From the NCBI RefSeq assembly GCF_905147045.1, contig NC_065904.1:8060001-8124000 (forward strand): a stretch of DNA of 64,000 bases, in the 5' to 3' direction. The notes under the pieces are model-generated. The model did not search any database and was not told the DNA's origin. It saw only the letters and a list, made by a program, of their open reading frames with translations. The position numbers and the translations under genes were made by a program. Shown piece by piece: positions 34,256-46,529 of this stretch; within the stretch, counting starts at the first letter, position 1, and each line of letters begins with the position of its first letter. The stretch comes from Nymphalis io (Eukaryota; Arthropoda; Insecta; Lepidoptera; Nymphalidae).

Positions 34256-34425
34256 ATGAAATTAGATACATGCAGGTTTCCCAGGTTCCATGGTTGCCCA
34301 GGTTTGAACCCACGATCATCAGTTAAGATTCACGCGTTCTAACCACTAGGCCATCTGGACTTTAAGTCTCTTCAAAAGGGAGAGGAGGCCTTAGCCCAGC
34401 AGTGGGACATTAAAAGGCTGATATT
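34256..34425 (+). mobile_element. SINE family A with inverted 5' half
   Basis: 34256-34362 is the 5' half of family A on the minus strand (head complement CCACTAGGCCATCT, B-box complement GGTTTGAACCC). Ten bases on, 34372-34425 is the 3' end on the + strand (GGGAGAGGAGGCCTTAGCCC, GGGACATTAAAAGGCTG). One element with its 5' part inverted explains both pieces better than two independent insertions. Confidence 0.75.
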
Positions 34426-35353
34426 TTTCATTCATACAAAGACAACGCGTTGTATTTACCCAACGACCTTAAAAAGACTCCTTAAAAAAATCGTTAATAA
34501 TACCTCATTTAAATTGAACTATTTCTCAACTTTCATAGTAAGTATATTCCGAGCAACTATCGAGTTTTTTATATGGTTATTTTGTATTTATTTCGCAGTC
34601 AGAACTCTAGAACTTTTAATCGTGTTTCCTCTATAACACGGTTAAAAGTATTTTGATTTAGTCTCTCTTGACAGTTAGCTTAGTTAGTTTTATTTATGTA
34701 AGCGTGCCATCTGGGACACGATCGTATCTACTGATTCTACATGCATCAAGATTGTACAGAAAATAAACTTATGTTTTTTCAACGGTATTATCATCTGACT
34801 TAATCTGTCAAAAACTGTTTTCAACCGGAATAAAGTCCTTTGTAATAAAGTTTCAAACCAAGAGTTTATACGTAAAAAGAAAACTTCTTTTACGTGTATT
34901 GATTTGTACATCAGCAGTAACATTTATCGCAGATAAATCTAACTAACTCGAACTACTCTACGTGTTATTAAAGTACACTAAATATATATTAATACGGAAT
35001 AATATGTACACAAATATAACTCGGTCAAGTTAAGTGTAAAACTTAAAGTTATTACTGCTGGGGAGTAATTACACCAAAGTGCCCCATGACATCTATTCAC
35101 AAGGACTGTTCTCAAATGATTAAGATACTTGGCTGTATAAATTAACACGATAGCTCATCTCAGAGTATTACTAAGTTATACTAGCTTTGTAAATTCTTAG
35201 TGTCAACCCTGTTCCATGTAATTGCACTAACTAAACGTTCGATCTATAAAGGGGTTCAATTAAAATAATATTTATTTTTAAAAGTATAGCTTTGAATAAA
35301 TTGTGATGAAGTGATCACAATTTATTAAGGTACTAAGGTACGGTAGTTTTTTT

Positions 35354-35425
35354 TCAGCTTTTCGCCGTCCACTGCTGGACGAAAGCGCCATAGAACGCCA
35401 ACCATCCCGATCGTAGGGGCGTAAG
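35354..35425 (-). mobile_element. RTE-like LINE 3' scrap
   Basis: GCCGTCCACTGCTGGACGAA is the complement of the lepidopteran RTE/SINE tail phrase around CCAGCAGTGG. It is followed by CATAGAACGCCAACC. The copy is short and degraded. Confidence 0.4.
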
Positions 35426-35919
35426 GCAAATACCCCCTACGGTAGTTTAATCACTGCAAACTTGAAAGCTGCTATTAAGAGTTTCTAGACAATAAAACTT
35501 AATCACTTTTAATTGGCCCGAATTAGAATTGAACTCAAAACAAACCCTCGAGATCTGTATTATATGCAACAAGGGATTGCAATTAATCAAAAAATATTGA
35601 TAATAAACATGTACGATGTCCATACCATGAGATTTCATTAGCGTTAAAGGTCCACTTTGGTCAACACGCTTCGCTTGGCTGAGTTACATTAACTCCATTC
35701 AACATGGCAATCTAATGACCACGATGGCTAAGAGGTTGAGAGTAGTTCGAGAGAAAATAGGAATGGCCTATATTGAAGATTAACTTTCTTTTCGAGCAGT
35801 TCTATTTAAGTTTCATTTTGAGATTTTTTTTACATTTTGTATTGTCTCCAAGGTTTATTAATGTATATAACGTAAGTACCTGTAAATATACCACTTCATA
35901 AATTATCTTCTTCAATTAT

Positions 35920-35985
35920 TTGGTGGTAGGGCTTTTTACAAGCCTGTCTGGATAGGTGTCGTCCACTCGAGATGCGAGACGATTT
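35920..35985 (+). mobile_element. Family B element, 5' fragment
   Basis: TGGTGGTAGGGCTTTTTACA and AGCCTGTCTGGATAGGTGTC match the first 60 bases of family B. Confidence 0.55.
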
Positions 35986-38900
35986 ATTACAAATGAGGCC
36001 CATGAATGGTGGTGCTTGAACAATTGTGTAATAGAATCCGCTTTGTTTAAAACCCATGTTTTGATTTTTATATGATTCTTTAAAGTAATAAAGCTGGTCG
36101 TCTTAAATTGCTACAATAACTATATATTCTACAACACGAGTTACTACAAAAGTTCTGTGTCACTGAAAAAAGGAAAGTTGTCAGTGTTTAAGTGACAACA
36201 CTTCATATAATTACATACATACATGATATAATTATTTATTAAATTGTATACACGAACAGATACTGTTAGTCCTTGTAAGTTCGAAAGGTTTGGAAACATC
36301 AAATACAAGTCACAGGCTTAGCAAAATTTAGCTTCGGGATGTAAATTATGCGTATGTTGTAATTGGATAATTAGTGAGATTTGTTCGTAATCTAAATGTA
36401 TGATGAATGTTTATTTGTCCCGCATGCGATTCTGCACGACTGAGTTGAAACTTATTCGGTTGTTGTTGGTACTTCCTTGAAGATTTCGCAAAATAAGTTT
36501 ACCTTATTTCAATGATAATAATAAGTAAAGATAAATTTGATAAATTTGAATCTCATGTCGTAAAAACTTGAAATAAATAAGGCGTATTACAAGATTATAT
36601 ATATGGTTAAAAAGCGTGGAGTTAGTTGTTTTTGATTGACTCTGTAATTAAAAGTGTGAAATAGAGTGCGAACATGACATGATACAAAAGTGTCCATATG
36701 AGTCTACTTGAATAAATAATTATCTAATATATAACTCATTATGAGTATTTATTTAATTTTTTTACAAGGGTAATAAATAAAAAATACCAAGATAATTTAA
36801 ATAATATAATATAGTATAAGGCATATACATCAATTAAAACCATATATTGCAATTCATTTATGAAATCTTCTAAAATTATTGTAAAGCTCGTAAGCGGCAA
36901 CCTGAGTATAGATTATTATTCTTGACCGATAAAACTTAAGTTATAATTGAAAGTTTAAGTCAGTTGAAGCTAATATAAGAAGACTTTAAAGCATTCTATC
37001 TTTTGTAACCTCTTACACAAGAAATATCAAAACAATCCCGTCAATTTATTATTGTTTAAAGATTATGTTCAACAGAAAAAACATTGTTGTAAATGTTGAA
37101 ATTAAATAAATTGTCGTCTTATTTTATTTCAACATCACAATTACAGTTTTGTATTTGAAAAAAGCTTAGTAGAAAAAACCTTTTATAGCGACCGGCCAAA
37201 TGTTTTCACAAGGCAATGTAATTCCTTTAAAATTGCAATTAAGACCCAACAATTGACTCGACTGTTTCTAAAATTAACTTAATTAATCTCAGTTCAGTAA
37301 TTTAATTTGAAGGTCGGATGTATTTTTCAGTCAGTTTCAGTTTCTGTATTTAAGAATCCTTTGAAAACGTACCTTGAAAGGACACTGTTTGTAAAGAGTT
37401 TACTTGTTCAAACTTTTTTATAACTGGTTGTGTCCCGTGGTTTTACACGTTTTAAATGTTTTCTATATCAGGGTATAATAAATAAATATATAACGTATAG
37501 TAACGGAAGCAAAACAATGCTTTTCTCCAATACAATTGAAATTTTTAGTGCTTATAATAACTTACTTATATATATTAACTTGAAGTTGTTATATCTTTTG
37601 ATAGATTTAACGGTTATAAGATTAAATGGTACTTTAGAATACTCCCTATAAAAAATCAGCTTATAATATATATTATATATACACTATTATCGTTTGTAAT
37701 TTTTATCTGTCTAGAAATTTTATATAATACAAAAATGTCTTGGAATCTTGCCAATTTTATTAGCTATATAAAATTTTAAAAAATGTAATTTTTTTTGAAA
37801 TCACAGGAAGACACTTCAATTTTATTTGTTGGTAAATATATTTTCTATGTAAACGGCATTAAGAGCAGGAGACTCGACGGAAATGTTGAATCGGGCGAAA
37901 TGAACAAATTTTCGTATTTTATTTCTAATTAGATCTTGCAGCTGAAGCAGTCGGACTTTGTTGCACTAGCGTGAAAACTAAAACAAAGAACATTTTACTT
38001 TTTATTTAAATTTTTTTACCAGAAGTTGCTAGAAAATTTGTTTTACATCAAAGAAAATACGACTAACATTTTTTTATCATGCCAACCGGTCATTATTTGT
38101 ATATATATTTTTAAATATATATAGAGTATTTGAACTATGCTCAGATCTTAACAAAAAATGTAAAAAAGTCCTTATACAAAAATCATATTTTGTTTTTATT
38201 ATATAATTGTTTGCACTTTCATTTATTTGATTTAAATATTAATCGTACAAAATGACGTCATAGAATACCTTCATTCTAAAATAAATTATGATTATAACAA
38301 TTTACTATTATGAAATATCCCAATAGATATAATTTCATATTGTACTCTGAATACAATTCGTAAAATGTTATACATATTTCAGTTAAATAGCAATAATTTA
38401 TAGAAACTCGTTAACAAAATACACATCACTACCACGCTACACGGAATTATCTTAAAATCTATATATTTTTTTATTTATCGTAACTTTTAATAAAGCATGT
38501 CATAATCACATATATTATATTCCGACTTCTACAAATGTCAGAACAAATATGTAACACTAAATTGTTCATTTTTGAAATGTATAGTTTTTGTTTTATCTTT
38601 ATTCTGTACACTGTGGTTTGTTATAAAGACTAAACACACGATCAAAAGAAACAAGACTTAAAATAATAAATGTTAACACGTTATAAGTGTTAATTTTATT
38701 ATTATGCGTGTGTTTCAAATCATAACTGATCTAAGAAACATGCCGGCTTATCATCAAACTATGAAATGACTTGGGCAATAAACAATAAACAGTGCCAGGA
38801 ATAGATTGTCGTTTGGCACACTGGCAACTTCCAACAAGGTTGATATGTCGTGACGGAATCATTTTCACTTCATCGACATATTTTCTATATAAATTCTATA

Positions 38901-39035
38901 TAAATATAACATTACAATAATTTGTTTGTTATCCGAATATTTGTATTGGATTAAGTTTAATGTATAGGCTGGCCTATATAATGTAGTAGCTGAGATTGCG
39001 GGTGCACCCTCCTCCTAATACACCACCCTCCTGAC

Positions 39036-39268
39036 ACCACTGAATTTTCATGTGGTTAATTTGTGTTTATAATTCATCTCGTGATCGGCGGCGAATATAA
39101 ACATCGTGAGGAAACCTGCATGTGTCTAATTTTACTGAAATTCTACCACATGTATATCCACCAACCTGCATTGGAGAAAAATAGAGGAATTAGCTACAAA
39201 CCTTTTCCACCTCCTCCTCAAGTGTCCTTGGCTTTTTCCCAGCAGTTGGATGTTAATGGCTGTTGCTT
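39036..39268 (+). mobile_element. SINE family A, headless older copy
   Basis: It begins at CACCACTGAATTTTCATGTG, just past the tRNA-like head, and continues to CCCAGCAGTTGGATGTTAAT and GGCTGTTGC. The frame at 39063-39347 is this repeat plus a B scrap. Confidence 0.75.
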
Positions 39269-39284
39269 ATTTTGCTTTTTTGTA

Positions 39285-39345
39285 ACGTCCATGGGCAATA
39301 TACTTGTCATCAGGTGTCTCATTTGCTTGTCTCCCTTCCAGGAAT
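39285..39345 (+). mobile_element. Family B element, 3' fragment fused to a SINE
   Basis: ATACTTGTCATCAGGTGTCTC, ATTTGCTTGTCTCCCTTCC and an A-rich end match the family B terminus, directly downstream of a family A copy. Confidence 0.5.
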
Positions 39346-39721
39346 AAATTAAATTAAAACTCTGGTATATTTGTTTTTGAAAACAAATTTTAATATTTGT
39401 GGTCCATTAACACAAATTACTTGTTTCCATTCAGTCCATTCTGATTCTTAAATTCAAGTACCAAGAAACCTGCTAGGAAAAACGCGTGAATGAGGTATTT
39501 GTTGACGAGATATACATATATCAATGTAAAGTATAAAATTGTAAAATATATGTAATTAAATATGTGTAAAAGAAAAACTCTTGAGTTTCATGCTGGCTCT
39601 TCTCGGGATTGCCGATGGGAACAAACGTTAAATTTAATTTGTAAAATAATTAATTATTCAAATGGATATTAATTATACTAATATGATATTACTTTTTTTA
39701 ATTATTATTATTATATATAGA

Positions 39722-39955
39722 TGGAAGATATGGAATTTGGAAGTGTGTACACTCCCGTGCCTCGGAAAGCAGTGCCTGAACTCTTTCCGGTGGTATTGGA
39801 TTGCCGTCCCATCGGATTATGAGAGTTATGGAATAGAGAGTGCACCTGTGTTTGCGCAGACACTGGTGCACTATAATATCTCCTGCGTAGTTAGCTAATC
39901 TCTCTTGAAAATGGCCTCCGTGGCTTAAAACGGTCTCGAGGACATTATTATGTAT
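39722..39955 (+). mobile_element. SINE family D, well-preserved 3' two thirds
   Basis: GTGTACACTCCCGTGCCTCG, CTGAACTCTTTCCGGTGGT, GGATTATGAGAGTTATGGAA, AGAGAGTGCACCTGTG and GGTCTCGAGGACATTAT give the cleanest D body in the window. Confidence 0.7.
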
Positions 39956-42744
39956 AGATTTACAATCTATGCTGGAAAGTAGCTTTAAAGAAATTAGTTT
40001 CTGATTTTACTTGTAACTTGAAATACATTACAAATTGAAGCGGTGGTCTTTTAAAGAGTCCCTACAAAAAAATATTTATACGTAAAGCCCCCGAGAACAT
40101 TTTTTACGTATTTGGATAAAAACATTTTGACGCAGGTTAAAAGCTGTGGCTACTAATATGTCGACTTTCATTGAAATGAATTCATGTTAACACATCATAA
40201 ATATACATACAGTTTTCTACCAAAGTTTTTGGAATACATTGATAAAAATACATGGACATACAACCTTTCTATGTGTACGTTTGAGTCAAACAGCGCGATT
40301 TTTAATGAGTAGTTAAAGAAACTGTAACAATTTTTATTGCATAAGTATATATACAAATGTCGCTCCGAATGAAGTTCACCCCGACCTCAGTAAATAATGT
40401 TCCAGTAAATCCACTCAAGTCGCATCAAGAAAATTTTAAAAGCGCCTGCTTCCATATTACATTTGCAACGTGGCTGCAGTCAGTAAAATATTTTCATATT
40501 CTACATATTTTATTTGATCTGCGTATTCTTTTACTTGAAAATATACAACTAAGATCAAAATAAATGTTGTATTGTTTATATTGAGGTTTGAATATTACAC
40601 CAATGAGTGCCGAGATGAATATTGATAATAGAATGATATTGAGCTATGTCTCAATTTGAAAGAATCGTGAATGCGTTGATAACAAATCATATTTATAGGA
40701 ATATCAGAGGTCATTGGACTTGAGAGATTGCGTATGTGCGTTTATTTTAATAACAATATTCTTTTCATTTTTAAGACGACAGGATCGATCAATGTCAATG
40801 ACCTTTATAGCACCAACTTGGGAAATATTCAGTCTATACCGTGTTCTGTTTTAAAGATAACAGGAATGTTCACAGGAGTGTAACACCCAGAACGTCCTGA
40901 TTAATACTAATGAGAATTTATTGGATGACAAACCATATAAACCTGACCTGACCTGGACTTGAACCCTATATCTCTATATTTGGAGCTTTATCAACTAACC
41001 ACTATAGGAAGATATTTAATACAATTTCGTTGATATTCAAAATAAATTACTCAAGGCTCTCTTAGGCAGTTTTAAATCCTCATATTTAATTTAATGTAAA
41101 GCTGATTCAGAATGTATATTACAATATGATTTTAAATACATATTTGTATTATCAGATTTATATTTTAATACGAAAATATATCTGTTTGTTTTTTTTTTAA
41201 ATGACGAATCTTATCTTGATAGAGGCATCTACATTTTTTTATATTTTGCAAAAGGAGTACAAGGATTTTCAATATTTCTAAAATATGCTGTCGAATGGTA
41301 TTGTCCAATTAAAGTTGCTTACTATGTAGTCGAGTAATTTTAATAAAAAGCTTGTGTGTAAATGTAATGTTACGTACGATTCCCTACGGCTTAATACTAT
41401 TATGAACGCGAATATATGTTACTCAATCACGCTCGAAGAGGCCGGTAATGAAATTTGCTAATAAAATTTTGTCGTGAAATAAGCCATGGCATAATTTTAT
41501 TTTATTTATTCATGAAAAAATCACGATTAAAATTTATTTTAGTCATGTAAGCTAGATTTAAATACAGCATATTAATTGTGAACAAACCTAAGATTTGCAT
41601 GTTTATGCGCTTTGCTTATAGCTCTGCTATATTATTATGCGAACAATGTTTGAATAATATATCTTTAATTTTAATACACTACTTTTCCGTTTAACTTATT
41701 TTGTCCGCTCAAGTCTTACCTCCAAAGTTACGATAGCAATTTCGCCAACATTTAAAACGCAATTTTTATCGCGAATCCAAAATGAATACCATAGACAATT
41801 CAAAATCGATCAATGATATCTTGTCAATTCAATGTCGAAGTTGTTAATTTGTCTCGACTATTATGTGATTGAAATATGCTGTAGTTAATTAGTAAATAAC
41901 ACTATCATACATATTTTGAAACATGTCTTACTACAAGTGAGTCGTTAAATTAAATTAATATTCGCACTCAATATTAACATATATAAACCAAGAGACTAGT
42001 AGAAGACTAGTCAATTTATTATCTGTGTGTCAAACATAATACTATTGTGTTTATGCAACCTAAAGCTACCTACACACTATTGTATAAAATGGTACAATCT
42101 TTAATGAATATATAGAGTACTATAATTTGGGTAAATAAAAATTCGTCAGATATTTATTATTAGAAAAATTTGAAAATATCTGTGGTATGTTATTATATAT
42201 TATGTCGTAAACGAATATCTTGTCCAAGATTGGATGTATTAACTTTGCAAACCTGAGTTTTAGCTTTTAATTTGACCTCGTATATACAGACCGTCGCGTC
42301 TATATAATCGTGAATGTACTATATTGCTATGCAAGTATTGTAATTCGTTACATAACGAAGGGAGTCTCGAGTATCAAGATAATAAAAATAGACATTATGA
42401 CGTCATAACCCAAGAATGTGAAAAAAGTGACACTTCTGGAATTCGTAACGATTTATTTTTTATGCGTGTTTCTTTAACGCTTTACACGCCTGAGTGTCTT
42501 TTTGAATTTCCTTTTTATGATTGATTTTTAATTTTATATGACCCTTTATAATAAATTAATTTGTAGTACATAAATAACTAATAACTAATAAACACCGTAA
42601 CTAAATTACATTTTATCATTACCTTATTTCCTATTAAAATATGCATATTATGATAATGCATTCATTCATAACATATCAATTATCGATAATTTTATTTATA
42701 AAACATAAACAGATATTTTTTAATTGAAATAATTATCATTGACT
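39956..42744. other. AT-rich noncoding stretch
   Basis: No supported gene. A 68-codon frame at 40357-40563 and a 66-codon frame at 42324-42524 have no recognisable features. A CRE palindrome lies at 42398-42405. Confidence 0.4.
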
Positions 42745-43069
42745 ATGATTACAAGCAGCCAAGGTGGCCCAGTGGCAAGAACACGTGAATCTTAAACGAT
42801 GATCGTGGGTTCAATCCCGGGCAAGCACCACTGAATTTTCATGTGCTTAATTTGTGATTATAATTCATCTCGTGCTTTACGGTGAAAGAAAACATCGTGA
42901 GGGAACCTGCATGTGTTTAATTTCACTGAAATTCTGCCACATGTGACACCACCGACCAGCATTGTAGCAGCGTGGTGGAATAAGCTCCAAACCTTCTCCT
43001 CAAAAAGGGAGAGGAGGCCTTAGCCCAGCAGTGGGACATTCAGAGGCTGCTACCACAAAAATGATTACA
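42745..43069 (+). mobile_element. SINE family A, full-length with 9-bp target duplication
   Basis: The SINE (42754-43056) has head AAGGTGGCCCAGTGGCAAG, B box GGTTCAATCCC, the full body and GGGACATTCAGAGGCTGC. ATGATTACA occurs at 42745-42753 and again at 43061-43069. Confidence 0.9.
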
Positions 43070-43944
43070 CTGTCAAATATATTGACACGTGAAATATACA
43101 TACCTCAGTGACACGTGTGGAGCACGACTAATATTTTGGCATATAGCCAATACACATCACATCTAAAATAATATTGTATTAAATAATCAAACAGCCTTCG
43201 GCGTTTATTGCATGTTATTTCCATCGGTTTGTGTGAATGATTCATCTTAAATATAAACACATTAACGATGATCGCAGTCTAACCCCATCTAGTGCTAACT
43301 TTCTCATTGATGACGGTTAAAAACATATGCCAGTAATGCTGTTTCTCGTCTAGATTATGACGTGTGTTTTAAATTTATTAGTTTATGCGATAATTTTTTG
43401 TAGCGCGATCTTAATTGCCAGAAAGTCATAAATAAAACGATTTTACAACAAAATAAAACTATAAATTATTATTTTAATAACCAAGCGTTACGAATATAGT
43501 ACATGTGAATCTTTATAAGGTTGGTTTAAGTCGATGTTTTTCACAGTTAGTCTAAAATTATACATTATTCATATAAACTTTTATTAATTGCATATATTTG
43601 CAATGTTTGTTTATTAAATGTTTGTGACTAAAATTCGATCATAGGTAACGAATGCTGTTGACGTGTTCATTAAAACTACTAGCTATTCTGTAATTACAAT
43701 CTCGAAACTCAATCAGTGAAAAGGCAAAAAGGACATTGACTTTAATAATTTTAAACATTTAAATGATACACGCATAAAAATATTTTATCACCGTAAGTCG
43801 AGTTCCTACAAAATAGCACTGAAGTAACTGGTTACTCACGTTCCTCTCACAACACGAGATTATCAGAGTATGATCGGATCCTTATAGCCATGCCTTATAA
43901 AATGACGGTTTTTAATTCAAGGTAGTAAGTACTAATACTACCTT
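43070..43944. other. AT-rich noncoding stretch
   Basis: I see nothing supported here beyond AT-rich sequence. A small palindrome (AAGGTAGTA ... TACTACCTT) lies at 43920-43945, next to the B element. Confidence 0.4.
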
Positions 43945-43945
43945 G

Positions 43946-44250
43946 TACTGGTGGTAGGGCTTTGTGCAAGCTCGTCTGGGTACGTACCACCCACTCATCA
44001 GATATTCTACCGCAAAACAGCAATACTTGATATTGTTGTGTTCCGGTTTGAAGGTTGAGTAAGCCAGTGTAATTACAGGCACAAGGGACATAAAATCTTA
44101 GTTCCTAAGGTTCGTGGCGCATTGGCTATAAGCGATGGTTGACATTTCTTACAATGCCAATGTCTAAGGGCGTTTGGTGACCACTTACCATCAGGTGGCC
44201 CATATGCTCGTCCACCTTCCTATTCTATAAAAAAAATAAAAAAAAATACC
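43946..44250 (+). mobile_element. Family B element, full-length
   Basis: It runs from CTGGTGGTAGGGCTTTGTGC through CCGCAAAACAGCAATACTTG, GAAGGTTGAGTAAGCCAGTG and CAATGCCAATGTCTAAGGG to CCATCAGGTGGCCCATATGC and an A-rich tail. It is close to the minus-strand copy at 29298-29600. No protein is encoded. Confidence 0.85.
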
Positions 44251-44304
44251 AAATTCTTATATTATCATGAAAAGGTAAATCGTTCTTATAATCGTCTTCT
44301 TTGG

Positions 44305-44510
44305 AATATCTTGAAGCGTCAATAGCACAATCGTTTGGGGACCGCCTAGCGATGAAAAAGTCGCAGGTTCGATCCTGGCGTTTTGGAATTTGTTGTCTCT
44401 ACTCTTCACACAAACTAGTAAATAGGAAAATTATTAATATTACTATTATTCTTTTTAAAATACATATATTTTTAAACACTAATACATTTAGGTAAATAAA
44501 TAAATAAACA
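44305..44510 (+). mobile_element. tRNA-derived SINE (family K), single copy
   Basis: TCAATAGCACAATCGTTTGG (A-box-like) and GGTTCGATCCTGG (B-box-like) form a tRNA-like head. A body follows and the end is (TAAA)-type repeats at 44492-44508. The 64-codon frame across it is not a gene. Family assignment rests on the head and tail only. Confidence 0.5.
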
Positions 44511-45484
44511 CACTCAACGCCCTACTAGGAAAATCCGTGTGAGGTCCGGAGACAGGCATAATAACAACACAAATAAGTTAACAAAGCCAGTTGACCATTG
44601 TTCAAGTTAGTCATGACAAAAGCATTTTTTTTTTCGTGTCACACATAAAATAAACGTTTTGCTCTAATTCGACCTTGAACTTTTATCGACCTTTTATCTT
44701 CTCATCGTCTCGAAAGAGGTTCTACTCAAAGAAAAAAAACTTTTCCGAGTGACGTGAAATACACTTATCACCAATCTTTTGTATACTCCGACATATCAAC
44801 GCGGCCATGATCTAAAACCGTTGTGACGTGTTGTAAACACGACATTATTTATAAGTATTGAGATAAAGAATCATATCGCATGTGGTCTCTGCGTTGCTTT
44901 GAAGATCAGTTGTTTTACGTACAGCTTGGGAAATAAATGTTCTATAAAACTGGTTATACGATTTCATTTTTCACTTCAAACACTTTTCCGTACTTCAAAC
45001 TATACTTTGTTTATCATACAATTCAAATTAGTACTGTTTCCTATTAGGTGTGTCCTACCATTTATTATTATTCCTCGGAAGGAGACACAACGAGCTCTAT
45101 TTGTTTCACCCAGTTTTTGTTGTATACACCTGATGATAATTCACTTGACTGCTCATTTTACATATTTTCATTTGATAATGTCCATGTATTATCTCGATAT
45201 ATTTTGTTATTATAATAACAAATTAAGCAGATGATTTACAAACACAGCAGCGTATGACATTGTGAGACTTTTAATTCTGCCTATTTGCCACAAAATAAAT
45301 AAATGAGAATAATAAGTGCCTTGCTATATAGAGCTATTTTCGGTGCACGGTCAACCTTAGTGTACTTTCTAAGCCTGAACCCATAAAACACTATACGACC
45401 ATTAAGGAATTTCCTCTTACGACTACTTACCGACGCAATCAATGAAATTGTCAATGCTCTAATCCCACTATCACATTATCGCGC
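44511..45484. other. Noncoding stretch upstream of the 45.6-kb promoter
   Basis: A 111-codon frame (44899-45234) is rich in F, I, L and Y with no motif and no splice support, so I do not call it. No repeat is recognised. Confidence 0.4.
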
Positions 45485-45526
45485 TTACGTCACTGTCGTT
45501 GTGATATCAAAGCGAAGATCTTCAGT
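45485..45526 (+). promoter_or_regulatory. Core promoter candidate for the MYRPSEMWW exon
   Basis: TTACGTCA (CRE-like) at 45485-45492 sits about 32-39 bases upstream of a consensus arthropod initiator TCAGT at 45522-45526. AGACA (DPE-like) at 45549 is two bases off the canonical spacing. There is no TATA box at the expected position. The start codon follows about 70 bases downstream. Confidence 0.4.
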
Positions 45527-45564
45527 ATTTTTTTAGTTCTCTCCTCTGAGACACCTCGTGTGAA

Positions 45565-45576
45565 ATGTATCAGTGA
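45565..45576 (+). promoter_or_regulatory. Three-codon upstream ORF
   Basis: ATG TAT CAG TGA lies 17 bases before the main ATG. A minimal upstream ORF also precedes each of the other two start exons. Confidence 0.3.
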
Positions 45577-45592
45577 AGTGAAAACTTTGAAG

Positions 45593-45620
45593 ATGTACCG
45601 ACCAAGCGAAATGTGGTGGG
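45593..45620 (+). CDS. Alternative first coding exon, MYRPSEMWW
   Basis: ATG at 45593 (A at -3) encodes MYRPSEMWW plus a leftover G, then GTGAGT at 45621. The initiator TCAGT lies about 70 bases upstream, giving a compact first exon. It has the same phase and leftover base as the exons at 3267-3578 and 27895-27922. The Trp-rich peptide is not recognised. An isoform-specific N-terminus of the same gene is the favoured reading; an independent gene is the alternative. Confidence 0.5.
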
Positions 45621-46529
45621 GTGAGTGTTCCAATTTTGAAGAGAGGTTTTATTTTACTTTCCGTCGGGTGTAGCGAAGAGGCTTTCTCTGAAGGTGTACA
45701 ATATAGCTTTAATTGTGATTGAAATGCAAAGTTTTTAATTTTTTTTTATGGTAATAAGCCTAACATTTGTAAGTATTTTAGTAAAGAATTCGCATTTTTT
45801 TTCAGCCCGTAACTATTCTAATACACAATAATTCAGTGCTATAATACTAACATTTTTACTAGTATCAGGACAATTCGTATAGTTATTTATGAATTTAAAT
45901 ATTTTTATGTCTGTATATTTAAAATATGTTTGAATTAAGCGGTTTTTTTATTCAAAACATACCAGATAATATTACAATTACGTGTAATTGACAACGAATG
46001 TGATTCTTATCACAAAATAAATAGTCACAAGTAAGTAGTAAGTTGGCAAATATGATTCCAATGTACTGTATTCATTTTTAGTCTGTATTACTATTTATAT
46101 AATATATTTATTTTATATACAATAGTATATAAAATAAAATATATTACTATTAAAAATATTTATATAATTTTGTTTTCTATTTGTTTACAAGCCCTGCTAA
46201 TTATATTCTTAGCACTATGTATGTTATGACGACAAAGAAATTTATGCTTGAATTTGTTTGTATAGTTTTTATACTAAATCATATGATTCGCGGTTAGTTT
46301 TTCTGTTGCTTGTGGAATGTTTATGGGCCAGGTGTGGTCCATATGTATCCAATGAATATTGTTACGGCCCACTTACAGTCAGATTATTTACTATATGGGT
46401 GATTTAGTAGACAATATTCATGATTGCTGCTACAATGTATATTGTCGTCATGTTATTACATCGAGTTCATTAATGGGGCCATTTTTGTAATAATTTTGTA
46501 ACATCTATAACTTTTTTTTATAAAATATT
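45621..46529. other. Probable intron, AT-rich
   Basis: No frame or repeat is recognised. It follows the GTGAGT donor of the 45593 exon. Confidence 0.4.

Larger units (their letters stand above)
34430..39035. other. AT-rich noncoding stretch with minor repeat scraps
   Basis: No gene is supported. It holds a perfect 13-bp-arm hairpin at 35295-35326, an RTE-like tail scrap at 35354-35425, a family B start at 35920-35985 and a CRE palindrome at 38253-38260. Frames at 35447-35638 and 37430-37651 are chance-like. A 77-codon minus frame at 34690-34923 is noted separately. Confidence 0.4.

Noticed and set aside
40357..40563. 68-codon frame as a small gene
   Set aside because: The first half looks plausible, but there is no promoter, splice or homology evidence, and the second half is chance-like.
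43920..43945. Fourth snap-back junction before the B element
   Set aside because: The 9-bp palindrome does not include B sequence, so it is not an inverted copy of the element's start.
44899..45234. 111-codon frame as a membrane protein
   Set aside because: It is rich in F, I, L and Y as expected of random AT-rich translation. There is no motif, splice support or codon bias.
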